From assembly GCA_944470555.2 (NCBI GenBank), contig OX104130.1:50687491-50751490 (forward strand): a DNA stretch of 64,000 bases. The letters are read 5' to 3'. This stretch comes from Heterobilharzia americana (Eukaryota > Platyhelminthes > Trematoda > Strigeidida > Schistosomatidae). The stretch's first letter is position 1. The number at the start of each line of letters is the position of its first letter. Below the pieces are notes generated by a model, which had not been told where the DNA came from, did no database searches, and was given only the letters and a program-made list of their open reading frames with translations. Position numbers and translations under genes: made by a program. Below are positions 10,438 to 22,378 of this stretch, one piece after another.

Positions 10438-12480
10438 CTGGTTTTGCACTTATATATTTCTCGTGCTTCATTTATACGATTGTGTAGCTTTATTAAACGA
10501 TATTATGGAGAAAAAAATCTCCTCTGCATTGCTTTTTGTTCATGACTTCGTGGCTATATTTCGTCATTCTAGTCTATATTTGTCTATCAAAATAACTTTT
10601 TTAAACATTGTTACTGAAGGAGTAAAATGAGTGACACATGGCACCATACTTCTTTCTGGTTGGTTTTTGAATTTGACCGAAATACATCGATCATGTCCGC
10701 TTAATTCTTTCGTAGATAAACATGGAGTTCACAACGGTAGTGATGATCCATTGTTGTTTAATCTACATCTGATCGCTTGATCTAAACTGATAAATTGTAG
10801 TCAGTATCATAGACTGGTGAATGTTTATTTTGGCATTTACCATGAAGATTATGGCTTCACTATATCAGAATCAAAGCTGATATGAACAATTTAGGGCCCA
10901 GCATTGTTGCACAACGATTGAAGTTACTACACTTTATATCACATTAAAATGGAAGTCAACAAAACTGAAGACGAAAATGGTGAAGCTTTATCAGATACAG
11001 TAAATTATGGTTTATGATATTACAACTTAGATGAAAATACAATAAATGTTGTATCTACGCCAGTGGGATATATTTTAAGCCATGTCACATGTAATCTGCA
11101 GCCATGAAACGAAGTAATAAGAATTTATATATAACCTACAGTTACGTACATGTGTTCATACTTTTTCTATCTAGTGTACGAAACATAAGAATTCACTAAC
11201 CGTTCGAACACGAAAGATAAAGTTGACAGAATGAAGATGATGGTTATGAAAGCAAGTTTAAATTTAATTCTAGTATGTGTATGCCATAGCTTCTTCAGCG
11301 AAATATTCAGATAATGAAATCAGACTCGGCGCTCAAATTCTTCCAGCACATTTGTAACAACTATGGATTGGATATTTCTAATATGAAGATAGTTATTGTT
11401 CAGAGGTGATCTGTGCCAGCTAGGCCCAGAAACCAACAGATAAACACTTACTTTAGTGAAAAAACCATTTCAGAAGTTGTACTTTCCCTTTTGGATTTTC
11501 ACAGCTATCCTGAAAGTATAATTTCTTCACTCGTAGTTGCTTATATTGTTCCCCCATATATTTCATGATCTGATCGGACATCTTAAATTGTTACACATTT
11601 TTACTTTTTTCTTATTTGTTTCAATTACAGGAGGCTTCTTAGTTCCGCTTTTCAAGAGTGATGTTCCTTATTATACTGCTATTTTTAATAGTCTACTACT
11701 AAATCGTGGTCCATTAAGCTGTACTATTCTTTCTGAAACATTCGGCATTATACAACAGTTTTCAATGTTTTCGTTATTTTGCATTGTACATTAACTGAGA
11801 AGGATTCAGATTTTGTTCACTTCCATTTCCAAACTCATAAGAATGGTACAGTGAAATTCTGCGGTGAATTGTGGTCTCTGTAGGATTTATTAAAAACAAC
11901 TGTTTGTTACCTGGTAGCCTAAGTATCATATTCGTCTAGATGAATTGTTTTATTGTATGTGTTCAATCATGTTGATTTTGGATAGGAATACTCTACCACG
12001 TCATTCATGTCTATCTTTTTTAAAATGCCACTTGAATGGATTACAACAACTAAGTGGGTTTCTAATATGTTAGAGATATATTCTTTTCAACATTCTAGAT
12101 ATTTTCTATAACTTCCTGTCGATGGATGTTTCATTTGTTTACTGTCAATGTGTAGGATAATATGCGAATAGGCGATGTTAACTTGTGGAATCTCTGTATC
12201 AAATCATTATCCAGTTTATCGTAGTTCTTCTGTTGTATCCTTACATATCTTGTCTTATGGCTTAACCAAATTTTCCAAAAACGCTTCATTGTTTGATGAC
12301 TAGGCTGTTGTCATCAGTACATGTGTTTTGATGTATTGTTAGTTTTTCGTCTTTAGTAGTTTATGTCGAATATTTGATGTGCTTATGTATATATGTAGGG
12401 TTGTAAGGAGTTTAATTGAATTGCTTTCATTCCCTTCCTGTTAAATGTGTTCACTACGTATTACTTTTGTTGGTTTTAAG
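10438..12480. other. Intronic sequence, rest of cadherin intron 1
   Basis: AT-rich, with no recognisable mobile-element protein. Open frames at 10409-10630 and 11537-11794 are short; the second begins with a plausible acceptor but has no good donor and is discussed under findings. The interval ends in the acceptor ttggttttaag at 12480. Confidence 0.6.
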
Positions 12481-12674
12481 GTTTTGTACTCAGCACGAAA
12501 GAAATAGATGCTGAGGCTGTACAAGACGATGGTGGCTTTTGGTTGGTTGTTTACGCGATCGAGTCGTTGCACCGTTCCACCTACTTAAAGTCTAATTCCG
12601 ATAGCTTAGAATCGCTTACAATATCATCTGCATCTAGTGGACCACTGCATGCTATTGCAGAACTATTTATTGAG
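12481..12674 (+). CDS. Cadherin gene, exon 2 of 11 in window
   Basis: Second half of the EC repeat begun in exon 1. Entry phase 1 and exit phase 0 (2 bases plus 64 codons). Acceptor ...ttttaag|gt at 12480, donor attgag|gtaagt after 12674. It reads FVLSTKEIDAE (the G.I....LDRE position, here with IDAE for LDRE), then WLVVYAIES (the L.V.A.D strand) and a serine-rich insertion (STYLKSNSDSLESLTISSAS). It ends HAIAELFIE, the final beta strand that leads straight into the next linker. The splice ELFIE|VIDENDHSP gives a perfect EC linker, which shows that no exon is missing between 12675 and 15029. Its start is fixed by phase and by the DDDG|FVL join. Ca-binding LDRE is weakened in this repeat. Confidence 0.9.
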
Positions 12675-15029
12675 GTAAGTTTTTTATGTACTGAAGTATC
12701 TTCGTTTACTGTTATTGTCATCTTCATCGATCGTCTAACTAATGTTAACAGTTTTCAATGCTCGAATTAGTTTTGAATGTCATCTATGTGTACATCCATT
12801 GAGAATTGTTTATTGAATTAATTTCGCTATTATATGGTTATTACTAGCTGTAGGCTGCTACTTAACGTGAGTTTTAATGTAGCTTTTTCCAATCATTCGT
12901 TTTTCTGAAGTAGACTACTTAAGTTTGTTTAAATTATGTCTAAATGAAATTCGAATATTTTAATAGTAAATTATTTTTGTATGTTATATGGATAGCTCAA
13001 AATATGTCGAAAGTCTGACTTCTGTATTTCACAAGTAGCTATCATTCTCCTCTTCATTACATAATGTGCTTCTACTCTGGAAACCAAGTCTGTCTTATAA
13101 TCGGACAATATATTGATGAATTCTCCTTCTTTCTTGTCAAGATTGTCAATGGAATTTGTCTGGAAACATCTACCGATCTTTTGACATTTCAAAACCAGCC
13201 TAAAGAAGTAGTTCTGTAGTTACTCATAGTTTGTGTGCACCACACTCTAGTAATTGGAAAATCTTAGGAAGTAAATAATAATTAATGTGACTCATTGTCT
13301 GTGTTCTGGTTTGTATACTAAGTTTTGAGTTGCATTTCTTGTGAGGGTCTAAACTTATCTAGACATCGATAGATAGAGCGAATTTCAAAGTGGAAGTTGA
13401 CTGTCTAAACTAGTTAGGTACAGCTGTGCACTCACCAATCAAACAGTACCTGTTAAGTCCCCTTAAAACAGGGAATGATTCACTTTCAATCTTTGGATCG
13501 TTGATGGTTCTGTGCATATCAATTCCAGAACTAAAGAACTTTCGAATATACAGCAAGTGAGATACTAACCCCGTTTTCGTAAATCTTTCGGATTGTATTA
13601 TTAAACTTTTGGGTTAACATTATCATAAATTTAATTTTCTGATTGATAAATGTGGGAGAAGTTTAGTGTCTATTACACTTGCTTAGCAATTACAGTTTCT
13701 TATAAAGTTACAATGGATTCAAAACGCTTCTATCGTCAATTTAATCCCGTTGAACTGTAGATAAATTTGATGTTTTACAGCTGCTAGAAATGATTTTCTG
13801 GCAAATAGTCTTCACCGTTTTGTCTTTATGTGATTCATATTTCTCAGCATTGCTTTTCGCTTAAAAGTGGGTTTTTTAAAACTGAAACCGGAATTTCTTG
13901 AAATTAAAGTAGCTTTATTTCAAGTATCTCTGAACTTGAATAATATATGTTTGTTCATATCGGTGTTCTGCCAGCTAACCAATACCCTGTAGATGCTGCA
14001 ATCTCTACTAATTTAACTTTGTGTTGGTGTATACGGCAGTTCCTTATTGGGCTCGAACCCCTCTCCTCCTACTTCAGTTTAGATGACATGGTTGTAACGT
14101 AAACTTTCACACAACAGGTATTACTCATAGCTTAGTAAATTAACACTTTTACCGTCCATGGTGAGCTGCATCATTAGAACTTTTTCAGCGTTTTTTAAGA
14201 TAAAAATCCGCAAATGTTTGCATCAATAATCTTCAATTGTCCTATCCCGTTGACTTCTTTTTATGGTTAAAGTTGAGTGAAGATGTGGCTTATGCAGTCA
14301 ACTTTACCCAACCACGTCTGGGTTTGCACTCCTCTCTCACTACTGAGGCTCGTCATATCCTACAAATCAATCTGATATTAATCTTATGTGCTAGACTGTG
14401 TGATCCACTTACTGCGTAGAAGCTAACTATACCCCGCCTACCAGACTAAAGTAAGCGTAGCATTATTTAAATCCGGGACCTGTTACTTGAAATTGCTTGT
14501 TCTAGTAAGTGGTAGCTGGGTGATGTCACTAGCCTCCACCAGGTAACCAGGCTTGGCTCATTGTCTTGCCTAGTCACCGTAGGGAGTTATTCTTCATCAT
14601 TGTATAATTATATTTCAAGCATTTATCTAATGCTGTGTGTTATCTGACTTTTCTTTTGTATCAAATTGTTTTTAACTTAATAGAAGTGTAGAACATTTCC
14701 TGCTTGTTGTTAGGTAAATTCGTCACAGTATTGTTTGAGTGTACGCATTAAGAAATAAAATACGAATGTATGAATCGAAACTAATTATGCTTTTGTTGAT
14801 TACGAGTATTGATTAATGCTCGGATTACTATTATGAAGATTTGTGAAATGAGGATGTTGGGAATACCAGTTGTCTTGGTAAGTGTTTCATTCATTACTGA
14901 ACTATTACCTCCACTCTATTCAGTCAATAATATTATGTTAGGGGGAAATGATATACTTACAATATACAAGTTATTTCATACCACCATAAGTATTTCCGAT
15001 TACTACAATGTTATGTCTTTGGATTACAG
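12675..15029. other. Cadherin intron 2
   Basis: 2.36 kb, phase 0. It contains tRNA-like SINE debris near 14035-14075 (gggctcgaacccctctcc, a B-box-like stretch) and 14285-14360 (accacgtctgggtttgcactcc), too decayed to place in a family. An exon-like stretch at 14809-14879 ends in ttg|gtaagt but is not needed to join the flanking exons. Confidence 0.6.
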
Positions 15030-15222
15030 GTGATTGACGAAAATGATCATTCCCCTGTAGCACAGGTTCCACACTATCACTGTCAACTGTTTGAAAATTC
15101 CCCTGCCAATGTTGTCGTAGTGCATATCACAGCCACTGATTCTGATAAAGATGCAACCAATTTAAAGTATCGTTTGACGACTGGTGATCCTCAAGGTCAT
15201 TTTATAATAGACATAAACACAG
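15030..15222 (+). CDS. Cadherin gene, exon 3 of 11 in window (EC linker and first half of a repeat)
   Basis: 193 nt; in phase 0, out phase 1. Acceptor ggattacag ends at 15029, donor acacag|gtgagt follows 15222. It starts at the inter-repeat linker VIDENDHSP (D-x-N-D replaced by DEND, which keeps the acidic calcium ligands), then YHCQLFENSP (the E of the PEN strand), VVVVHITATDSDKDATN (the A.D.D..N calcium motif), LKYRLTTGDPQGHF and IIDINTG. The last G is split by the intron and completed in exon 4 as TG|ILSTTERSLDRE. All residues expected for calcium binding in a cadherin repeat are present here, unlike several later repeats. Confidence 0.93.
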
Positions 15223-15381
15223 GTGAGTCCCTGTTATTATTTGTCGAATTTTCATCGATTTGAATTAGCTTGGCTGCGATAAGCAGATTGAAAAGTGAAT
15301 GTTTTTTTTTGTTACTATACTCTTATAAAACTAGATAATATGTTCATGATTTAGATGTATCAGTACGCTTTACATTACTAG

Positions 15382-15461
15382 GTATACTGTCAACAACAGA
15401 ACGTTCTCTGGATCGCGAAGCAGTTTTAAAAGATACGGGGAAAGTAGAATTAAATCTTGGG
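15382..15461 (+). CDS. Cadherin gene, exon 4 of 11 in window
   Basis: Small exon of 80 nt (2 bases plus 26 codons); in phase 1, out phase 0. Acceptor attactag ends at 15381, donor cttggg|gtaagt follows 15461. It carries ILSTTERSLDREAV, the G.I.....LDRE signature, then KVELNLG, the strand leading to the A.D.G segment. The intron before it is only 159 bp, the shortest in the window. On its own the exon would be hard to call; the intact phase chain with exons 3 and 5 and the LDRE motif make it secure. Confidence 0.9.
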
Positions 15462-16437
15462 GTAAGTTGCGATGTAGAATAACTTGGTAACCCTATGGTA
15501 CTGTGGTTAAAAATTTTTTATGCTTGAACGTTGGAAATATTACAATGTGTTTCAGCGTCTTAAGAGTTATTGAATCTTCATAACGATAGGTTACTGTTCA
15601 ACATTTTGTATCCTAAGTATCTTATTTCCACATAATCTGTGGCTTATTTATTTAGGAACTCGACTTTTACCATTGGGTCATGTATTCCAGTCTCGCCCCA
15701 TCTATCTAAGTTTAAGTGGATAGGTAGTGTTGCTCACAAACACCAAAGAAGCATAAATCATGAAATTATATTTGGTTGTTGAGTTGCATCATTATTTTAC
15801 GACATTCTTTATGTTTAAACGCAGAAAACCAATGTTGATACGATGGTTCGTCATTCATATCGAACTGCAGGTAACACACTTTAGTAAATAATTGTGAAAA
15901 ACTACATGGCATATGGTAACTGTTAGGTGGTCAATGTTTATACCGTCAGGAAGATTATTGTTCTGATTATTTACAACTGAATCTGCAGTAACCATCGGAA
16001 CCGCTTGATGTGAAACTCGTATATCTTTTTGTGTAATATATGTACAATGTAGTTTGTCGTGAACAGTAACTAAGAAATAGTATTCACTTTGTGATTTCAG
16101 ATTTGACTTGTTTTATGGTGGTTTTCACACATACATTTCAATGAGGAAATACTGAACGTTATAGAAAATCGTTTTTAAACCTTTCCATAGCAGACTTAAA
16201 TTAAGTTTTATTATAAGAAAAGTCAGGGAGACTCATGAGTTAGAAAGTTCTAACTTCTTTAACAACAGGTATTGGGGCGTACGCTACCAAATAATTCTTA
16301 ACCTAGAGTCAAGTAATCGGTTGAAATGTTTAGTCATTTCCGCTTTTGATGTGAACTGTTTTCACATAGGTCATGTTCGCAAAACTCCACTTCTCTGAAT
16401 GATTGTGATTATTATTATTCCTAATGTTATTTGTAGA
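15462..16437. other. First part of cadherin intron 4
   Basis: About 1 kb of AT-rich sequence after the donor of exon 4. I see no coding, RNA or mobile-element signature in it. Confidence 0.6.
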
Positions 16438-16712
16438 GATGTAGCCCATTGGCTAAACCACTCAGTATGCAACCAATAGGTTTCGGGATTGAATCCTGCT
16501 GTATCTGTAATAGTCTGGATAACCGAGGAGAATCATAAGCCTTAACATTGTAACAGTGTGGAGCTGTAGCTCATTCGTCTGTGGAGGTCAATGCTTCGAA
16601 CTCCACTCCTCCTAACAACGTTTGGGCAGCCGGGTAGTATCATTGACCCTCAACATCGTTGTGGCTCATTATCTACTGCACAAATATGCACAAGGTTGCT
16701 GAGTGGATTTTA
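16438..16712 (+). mobile_element. Two adjacent tRNA-derived SINE-like units
   Basis: First unit, 16438-16540: tagcccattggctaaac (A-box-like) and ttcgggattgaatcctg (B-box-like). Second unit, from 16558: gctgtagctcattcgtctg, gaactccactcctcc, gtttgggcagccgggtagtatc and actgcacaaatatgcacaaggt, the family 2 body found also at 2935 and 28875. Both read in the + sense. No anticodon stem-loop can be drawn, so neither is a working tRNA gene. Confidence 0.6.
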
Positions 16713-16811
16713 ACTTTTTTGTTAGTGTAGATATCTTTCATAGTCTAGTACAAAACACGTACAACGAGTGTCTGAGTTGCTATTATCATAACTATCATCA
16801 ATATATTAACA

Positions 16812-18620
16812 TAATTATTATTTATCCCCTGGGTTCCTAGTGGAACATAGGGCTTCAGTAGCACGTCGCCATTTCACTCTGTTCTCTACAGTCTTTTGAA
16901 CATGGCTCCACGACTGCCCACAAGCTTTCATTTCTTCCTCACATGATCTACTCCATGTCACCCTCAGATGAGACGCCCAACTTGTCGTTCCCCATTTGAG
17001 TTCCACTCGAGGGCCTGATCTGGTGCGTGATGTTCCCGAATGGTTTCCTCAGTGTATGCTTAGTGCAATCCATGTGCACTTTCTTCTGCACATTTGTTGG
17101 GTGATGGATTCCTGGTTGGTTCGTTGCCAGCTAGCTAGCCAGCCAGCGAGAGTTCTTTGTTGCTTATTCTTATTATTCTGACCATCTGATCTTCAGTATT
17201 GAGTGAGTGTAGGTGGCAGCTGTTGATGGATGTCTGTAGTTTGTTGGAAATGCTTTTCGTGACACGCCAAGTTTCTGAACCATCTCATAGAAGCACTGAC
17301 TTGACTTGGATTAGTGTTGAAAATCCGGATATTGTTGACGCTTTATGTTGAGTGGAGTGGAGTTGAGTGTAGTGGAGTTGTGTTGAGTGCAGTAGATCTC
17401 CACACTGGTTTCAGTTTGAAGAAGGCCTGTGTTGCTGTTTTTCGTATCCTGGCTTTGATGTCCTTATCTGTGCGTGTGCGGCCGCTTGTTGTTGAGACGA
17501 TGCTGCCTTGGGTGGGTAGGTGAAAGCGACAACTTGCTTTAGTTCTCTCCTGTTGATGGTGCTTGTTGTTGTTGGTGGTGGCGGTGGTTGGGTATCTTGA
17601 TCACCTGTGTCTTCTCTACATTCACGTGAAGGAAGTGCCGTCTTCGCTGCCCTGCCTCTTCTGTCAACTTGTTGGTTTTTGCCTGTATATCTTCGAGTTT
17701 GTGCGACAAGTCATTGGACATGAATGATCATGGGTGGGTGGGGGCGGAATCCAGATGTTCTAGTGTCTTTTCATGGATCGAATGGCGTATTGTATTCCCA
17801 TCTTCTTTTCGCTCTCACAGTTTGTTACATGATGCAATCCAGTCGGGTGCAGTCGACCACAATGAGGAAGATGATGGGTGATGGTAGGCGGCAGCGTTGT
17901 CTTACTTCTGTCTTCATTTCAAAGGTATCAGTCAGCTTTCCATTGTGAATCACTTGGGATGTGACTTTGTCATATGGTTGTTGAATGAGGTTGATAAAGG
18001 TTTGTGACACTTAAACGGCAGTGTTGAAGCAGCTGTCTGCCAAATTACTTTTGGTCGACGCTATCGAAGGGCTTTTGAAGATGGATGAGGTTGAGGTAGA
18101 GAGTTGACTGAGATTCTATGCTGTATTCTGTTATGGTGCGTGTAGTTTATATTTTGCTTGGTTGTTGTCTGGGTGACAGTATCGGAGTGGATTATTGACT
18201 GTCGAGTTAAGAGTTTTGAGAGTCGACATTCATTCCATGTGGTTTGGCAGATTCGTAGTCTAGTACTTCTATGGTATACTTTGTTATCTTTTTTTGCAAT
18301 GTGGGGAGCCTTGCTAGGTTCATACATGGTGTGGACAATCCATGTCCTCATGTTTACTTTCGCTTTCGTCGGGAGAGAAGATAGACGTCTGCCGATAGGC
18401 TTCCCTAATGTTTTCACCAATTCGGGTCATTTCGTCTCTTCTATTCTAGTATGGAATAAGTTTGTTTTTATATTTTGTTTGTGCTTTGAAGTTTCTTTAG
18501 TGATACAATTGGTTTTCCGGTGTAGGGTTGGTATCCCTATGCGGAACCTTCCCTCTTTATCCGGTTTTAGGACCGGCTAGTAACTAGCTTATTACTTACC
18601 TAGGCGAGGTTCCTATCATT
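16812..18620 (-). mobile_element. RTE-like non-LTR retrotransposon, copy A, internally deleted
   Basis: On the minus strand the element starts with a 5' UTR (18620 to about 18370) and the beginning of an endonuclease (VNMRTWIVHTMYEPSK near 18350, the M.TWNVRTM motif). After a 19-bp filler at 18141-18159 it jumps to the reverse transcriptase. It then runs to the C terminus (WRRATEALCSTRNPGDK) and a 3' end of the type ggggataaataataat at about 16812. Compared with copy B (22098-25410), the bases matching 23430-25193 (about 1.76 kb) are missing. Where both exist they differ by only a few single-base changes. Its 5' end lies about 60 bp from the acceptor of cadherin exon 5. Confidence 0.85.
18061..18420 (-). 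pseudogene. Fusion frame: RTE endonuclease N terminus joined to RT by deletion
   Basis: 119 codons open on the minus strand. The N-terminal part is the start of an RTE apurinic-type endonuclease (KVNMRTW..HTMYEPSKA..IAK, then TTWNEC at the place of the usual E.RW). Past the deletion the frame reads into RT-derived sequence (RISVNSLPQPHPSSKALR), out of its native frame. It is a by-product of the internal deletion in copy A, with no expected function; the catalytic residues of the endonuclease further downstream are gone. Confidence 0.6.
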
Positions 18621-18679
18621 TATTTATTAAACTTAGATTAGTTTCATCTATTTGTATGTGTACATTTGTGTTTTTTCAG

Positions 18680-18857
18680 GTCACCATATCTGATAGTGAA
18701 TTCAATCCACGAACAACTGAAGTTTTTGTTACAGTTGAATTATTAGATATAAATGACAATCCACCTGAGTTTATCTATACTTCTCCAAGTGAATTAGCAA
18801 GTCATGTGATGAATACAGAAAATCCATTTTATCATTTTCAGTATTATACAACAAATT
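18680..18857 (+). CDS. Cadherin gene, exon 5 of 11 in window
   Basis: 178 nt; in phase 0, out phase 1. Acceptor gttttttcag ends at 18679, donor aaatt|gtaagt follows 18857. It opens VTISDSEFNPRTTE, the V.A.D.G.P strand of the repeat with charged residues in place of the DxG, and FVTVELLDINDNPPEF. That last part holds the canonical linker DINDNPPEF. The next repeat then starts with an unusually polar stretch (IYTSPSELASHV...NPFYHFQYYTTN) where PEN-type residues would normally be. The split codon at the donor plus the ct of exon 6 gives serine. The exon sits about 60 bp beyond retrotransposon copy A. Confidence 0.92.
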
Positions 18858-20610
18858 GTAAGTTTTTATAACATTGATTGCATGCAAATAATTTTAATTC
18901 CCCCTATAAGACAATGGATTAATAAAATTTCATTTCTTAGGATGCCATAAGTAAACTATTCAATTTTAAATGTTTATCATATTGAATTGGTTGTGTTGAA
19001 AGTGTTAAGCAGTTAATTCGCTTAGTTTAGACTATCTTTGATTAGGTTTATAATTTTTTTTAAGTGGTGGCATTCTTAAGACAAGAGTGTGGTTTCACAA
19101 AAGTGTTTTACTCTATCTACTTATCCTTTATACTTTAAGTTCACTGTACTGATGTAAAATGCGGACACTTGAATGTTACGTGTAAGCTTTTCTTTTTCTG
19201 AATATAGTTGTTTAGGAAAAAAAAATATTTTTGGTATTTGATGTGACTGCAGTCAATCATTTGATACGCTTTTGAGTTTTTCGAAAATTTTCACGTATGA
19301 TTAACACTTATCTATTTCAACAAGTCGTTTTTAGTAAACAATAGCCTGTAACTAAGACGACCTGATGATATTTGAGATATTAGTTCATATAGCTGCAGTT
19401 ATACTACTTATATCTGGAAGATGATTAGTATTCTACTACTGCATAACTGTTTTTTCCGAAGTAACAACAAAAAAATAAACAGTATGGAACACTTACATCA
19501 GAAACATGAAAGGACTCAATATTTCTTAGATAACCTATTTGAATGTCCAACGATTTTACACACACCCACCACCTTATTTTGATGAAGTCTTAAAGTAATT
19601 TGAAAGTAAAATATCTCCTATCAATAACCTCAGTGTTTTCATGATTATTTTAAGTATGGCAAAGATATTTCTATTCTTTTGATTTAATCCAAGCAAAGTA
19701 GTTTTGATCCACTTGTTTTTCAATTATCATAATTTTATTGATTTCACTGGTAACCGACCATCTGGTATTAGTTTGTCTTACATTTTTGTCTAAATTAGCC
19801 TGTAGTTTGGTTTATTGTCATCTTTTTCTGTAATTCAAAAAGCATATTTCTCTATTATTTTTCCTATCTTAGTCTAATTTTAATACAATCATTTACATAA
19901 AAGTATGTTTAACTAACAGCTGTTCCTTTCAGTCTGTTAATTTCTACATTTAAAAAGGTTGCCTATGTTTATTTAAGCATGTCTGTATTTCATGGTTGTG
20001 CATCTTACGCAAGCGGTCAGATATATGATGCCCACTGTGTTTATTATACATCTCATTTCTAATAATTGGCCGTATGTTTACTATGTTTTTCAATCGACTT
20101 CTGAAACCTTGTGTATTTTATGTATGTATGCGATAGTGACACCTATCATTCTGTACTGTACTCTATTTAATAAGTATCGCCTAGACCCGGTGTATTTCTG
20201 ATGTCATTCTCTTGTGATGATAAGTCTGTATGATTTGTAAGCAGGAAAACTACTACTATCTAGAGGTTAGTTAAAGGTGTGGGCAGTGATTGCAACATTA
20301 ATTCACACGATACAACATACTTTAAACCCGTCATAAACTAACATGTTAGCACTTATTCGAATGTTCCACATTCTTTAGTCTAATGTCTTTATATAGCGGA
20401 CACTAAATTTTGTCATGTAGGTGACGATGAACAAATTAGAAGGTTGTGTATCTTTATTTATCAACTAGACAATATGGAAAACGACATACTTCTAAACGAA
20501 GCAGTGGAGAGAAGATCAGCAAAGAAAAGCAAATAGATACGGAACGAGTAAGCGCACTAGTTGTGGGTCACTGATTAAAGTATTCCACTTTCATCCATCT
20601 ATCATATTTT
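18858..20610. other. First part of cadherin intron 5
   Basis: About 1.75 kb of AT-rich sequence. No mobile-element protein, tRNA-like box or splice-flanked open frame is recognisable; the frame at 19992-20201 is AT-rich and resembles nothing known. Confidence 0.55.
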
Positions 20611-20614
20611 AGAT

Positions 20615-21430
20615 ATGAGGTTGATATTCATCGTGGACTGACATCAGTTACAGAACCATTGGCAACCTAGAAGTACTGGGCAGCTGTTTCCACGTAGTAT
20701 GAGACTCCCCAGTAGTGCACACTCATAACCCCGCCAGGGATCAAACCCAGGACCTTCAGGTTCCGTGGCCGACACGTTACCTTTGAGCCACTGGGTCGCA
20801 GTATATTAAACAAGTTTGAACTATTGAAGTGCTCGAATTAACTGCTTTATGGCTTGCAGCAATAAGTAAATAAGTTTTTTATAAAAAACATACATCAACT
20901 ATAACCTTACTGATATGACGAAATATCTCTATAATTCTCCAACTTATGTCAGTCTATGGTGAATATCAACCTGAAATCAATAAATTAATTCCCAGAAACC
21001 TCCATATTGAATTACTGTCCAGTGCTCATTAGTGACTTGTCTCGAGGTGAGATTCCTAAAGTCGTAATGAGGGGTCGTCACTGGTGGATCAAACCAAATC
21101 GGATGCGAAGACAGCTATTCAACGATGGGATTGGACGGAAGCTGTGCTATAACGTGAACTGTCAGAAGTAGTAAATGTAGACCGCAGGATGCCGATCCAA
21201 TGGTTCAACAGGAGCGTGCTGTCCGTAGAACCTGAAGATCATTGGATCATTGAAGATCAAAGATCATTGGACCCCTGAAAGGATCATGGGTGAGCACTGC
21301 TGAGAAGTCCCACACTAGGATGAAACAGCAGTTCAGCGCTCTCAGATTTCCGGTGTTTCTTTAACTGATATCAGTCTACTATGAATATCAACTTAAAGTC
21401 AATAAATAAATCCCCACAAACCTCCAAATA
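20615..21430. mobile_element. Sm-alpha-like ribozyme SINE, long inverted composite
   Basis: Left part, 20619-20807, reads on the minus strand: tail complement gatattcatcgtggactgac, decayed hammerhead, then B-box complement (gccagggatcaaacccaggacc) and tRNA-like end (gagccactgggtc). Right part, about 20945-21430, reads on the plus strand: a tail-like start (atgtcagtctatggtgaata), body, tRNA-like remnant near 21185-21260, a hammerhead with CTGAGAA instead of CTGAGGA at about 21290, and the tail again at 21365. Neither ribozyme core is intact. The layout (inverted tails at both ends) matches the cleaner copies at 25437 and 40306. Confidence 0.7.
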
Positions 21431-22097
21431 AAATATCTCAGATATATAGTAGCTGTGACTCTATACGTGCAGCTAACAGGTTAGCGTAAGAGCTTGTTTA
21501 CGAGTTGTATTGTAAGACAGATTATTGCTAAGCTAAGAATTAAAAAATCGAGATAAAGGGTTTATTTGTACGCATCACAACATACTGTTCTGGTATGATC
21601 ACTGTCTGTAGATGTTAGACTAGTGTGGTGTTGATTATAAGTGTCTTTAAACGCCACCCCAGTAACTTCTGAGATGGCCAATTAGGCTTCAATATTTTAT
21701 GAAAAGCTACATTTCAAGACGGAATACAGAAACTTGATTGGTTACTTCAGCAGTTGCCAAGGTGGCCTTTGAAGTCGCCCATTGATTAATTACATTTAAT
21801 TCTGAAAGCAGAGTCAAAGATGAATACGTCTTCACTCACTTTATGTATCGGTGCGGCAATCATGAACTTTATGATAACGTTTTTATGTATCTTAGAATGC
21901 AGTCTTGTCTCTATTTTTACCAATCAGTATAATCAATGTGTATCCTTGCCTATATTCATGAACTAAGCCTCTCACTTTGTCTTTCCATTTGTCATACGTA
22001 TTATATTTTCAATGGGACTATCTGAGACGTGGTTTGACAATTGTTTCTATTGACGCTGGGTGATTTAATTTCTTCATTTAATGAAGCACACAGTATT
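21431..22097. other. Intron 5 sequence between two mobile elements
   Basis: About 670 bp with no open frame or repeat that I can identify. It ends in the ATT-rich run that forms the 3' tail of RTE copy B. Confidence 0.55.
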
Positions 22098-22105
22098 TGT
22101 TATTA

Positions 22106-22378
22106 TTATTTATCCCCTGGGTTCCTAGTGGAACATAGGGCTTCAGTAGCACGTCGCCATTTCACTCTGTTCTCTACAGTCTTTTGAACATGGCTCCACG
22201 ACTGCCCACAAGCTTTCATTTCTTCCTCACATGATCTACTCCATGTCACCCTCAGATGAGACGCCCAACTTGTCGTTCCCATTTGAGTTCCACTCGAGGG
22301 CCTGATCTGGTGCGTGATGTTCCCGAATGGTTTCCTCAGTGTATGCTTAGTGCAATCCATGTGCACTTTCTTCTGCAC
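22106..22378 (-). pseudogene. RTE copy B, C-terminal domain
   Basis: 90 codons open. It shows KHTLRKPFGNITHQ (the GHTLRK motif after the RT thumb), then WASHLRVTWSRSCEEEMK (the GRP..TWRR..E motif, degraded), WSHVQKTVENRVKWR (matching the usual W.Q.....DR..WR) and the end CSTRNPGDK. This C-terminal region is shared by RTE-clade proteins. The same block occurs at 16818-17006 in copy A, there with one extra base (cgttccccattt against cgttcccattt) that shifts the frame. Confidence 0.75.

Noticed and set aside
14809..14879. Possible extra cadherin exon ending in ttg|gtaagt
   Set aside because: Exon 2 joins exon 3 with a perfect strand-plus-linker sequence, so an added segment would disrupt the fold.
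17669..17948. Plus-strand open frames in RTE copy A (and the matching ones in copy B)
   Set aside because: They are shadows of the minus-strand retrotransposon protein.
18158..18580. 140-codon plus-strand frame with hydrophobic stretches
   Set aside because: Antisense to the endonuclease start and 5' UTR of copy A; the hydrophobic look comes from the complement of the coding strand.
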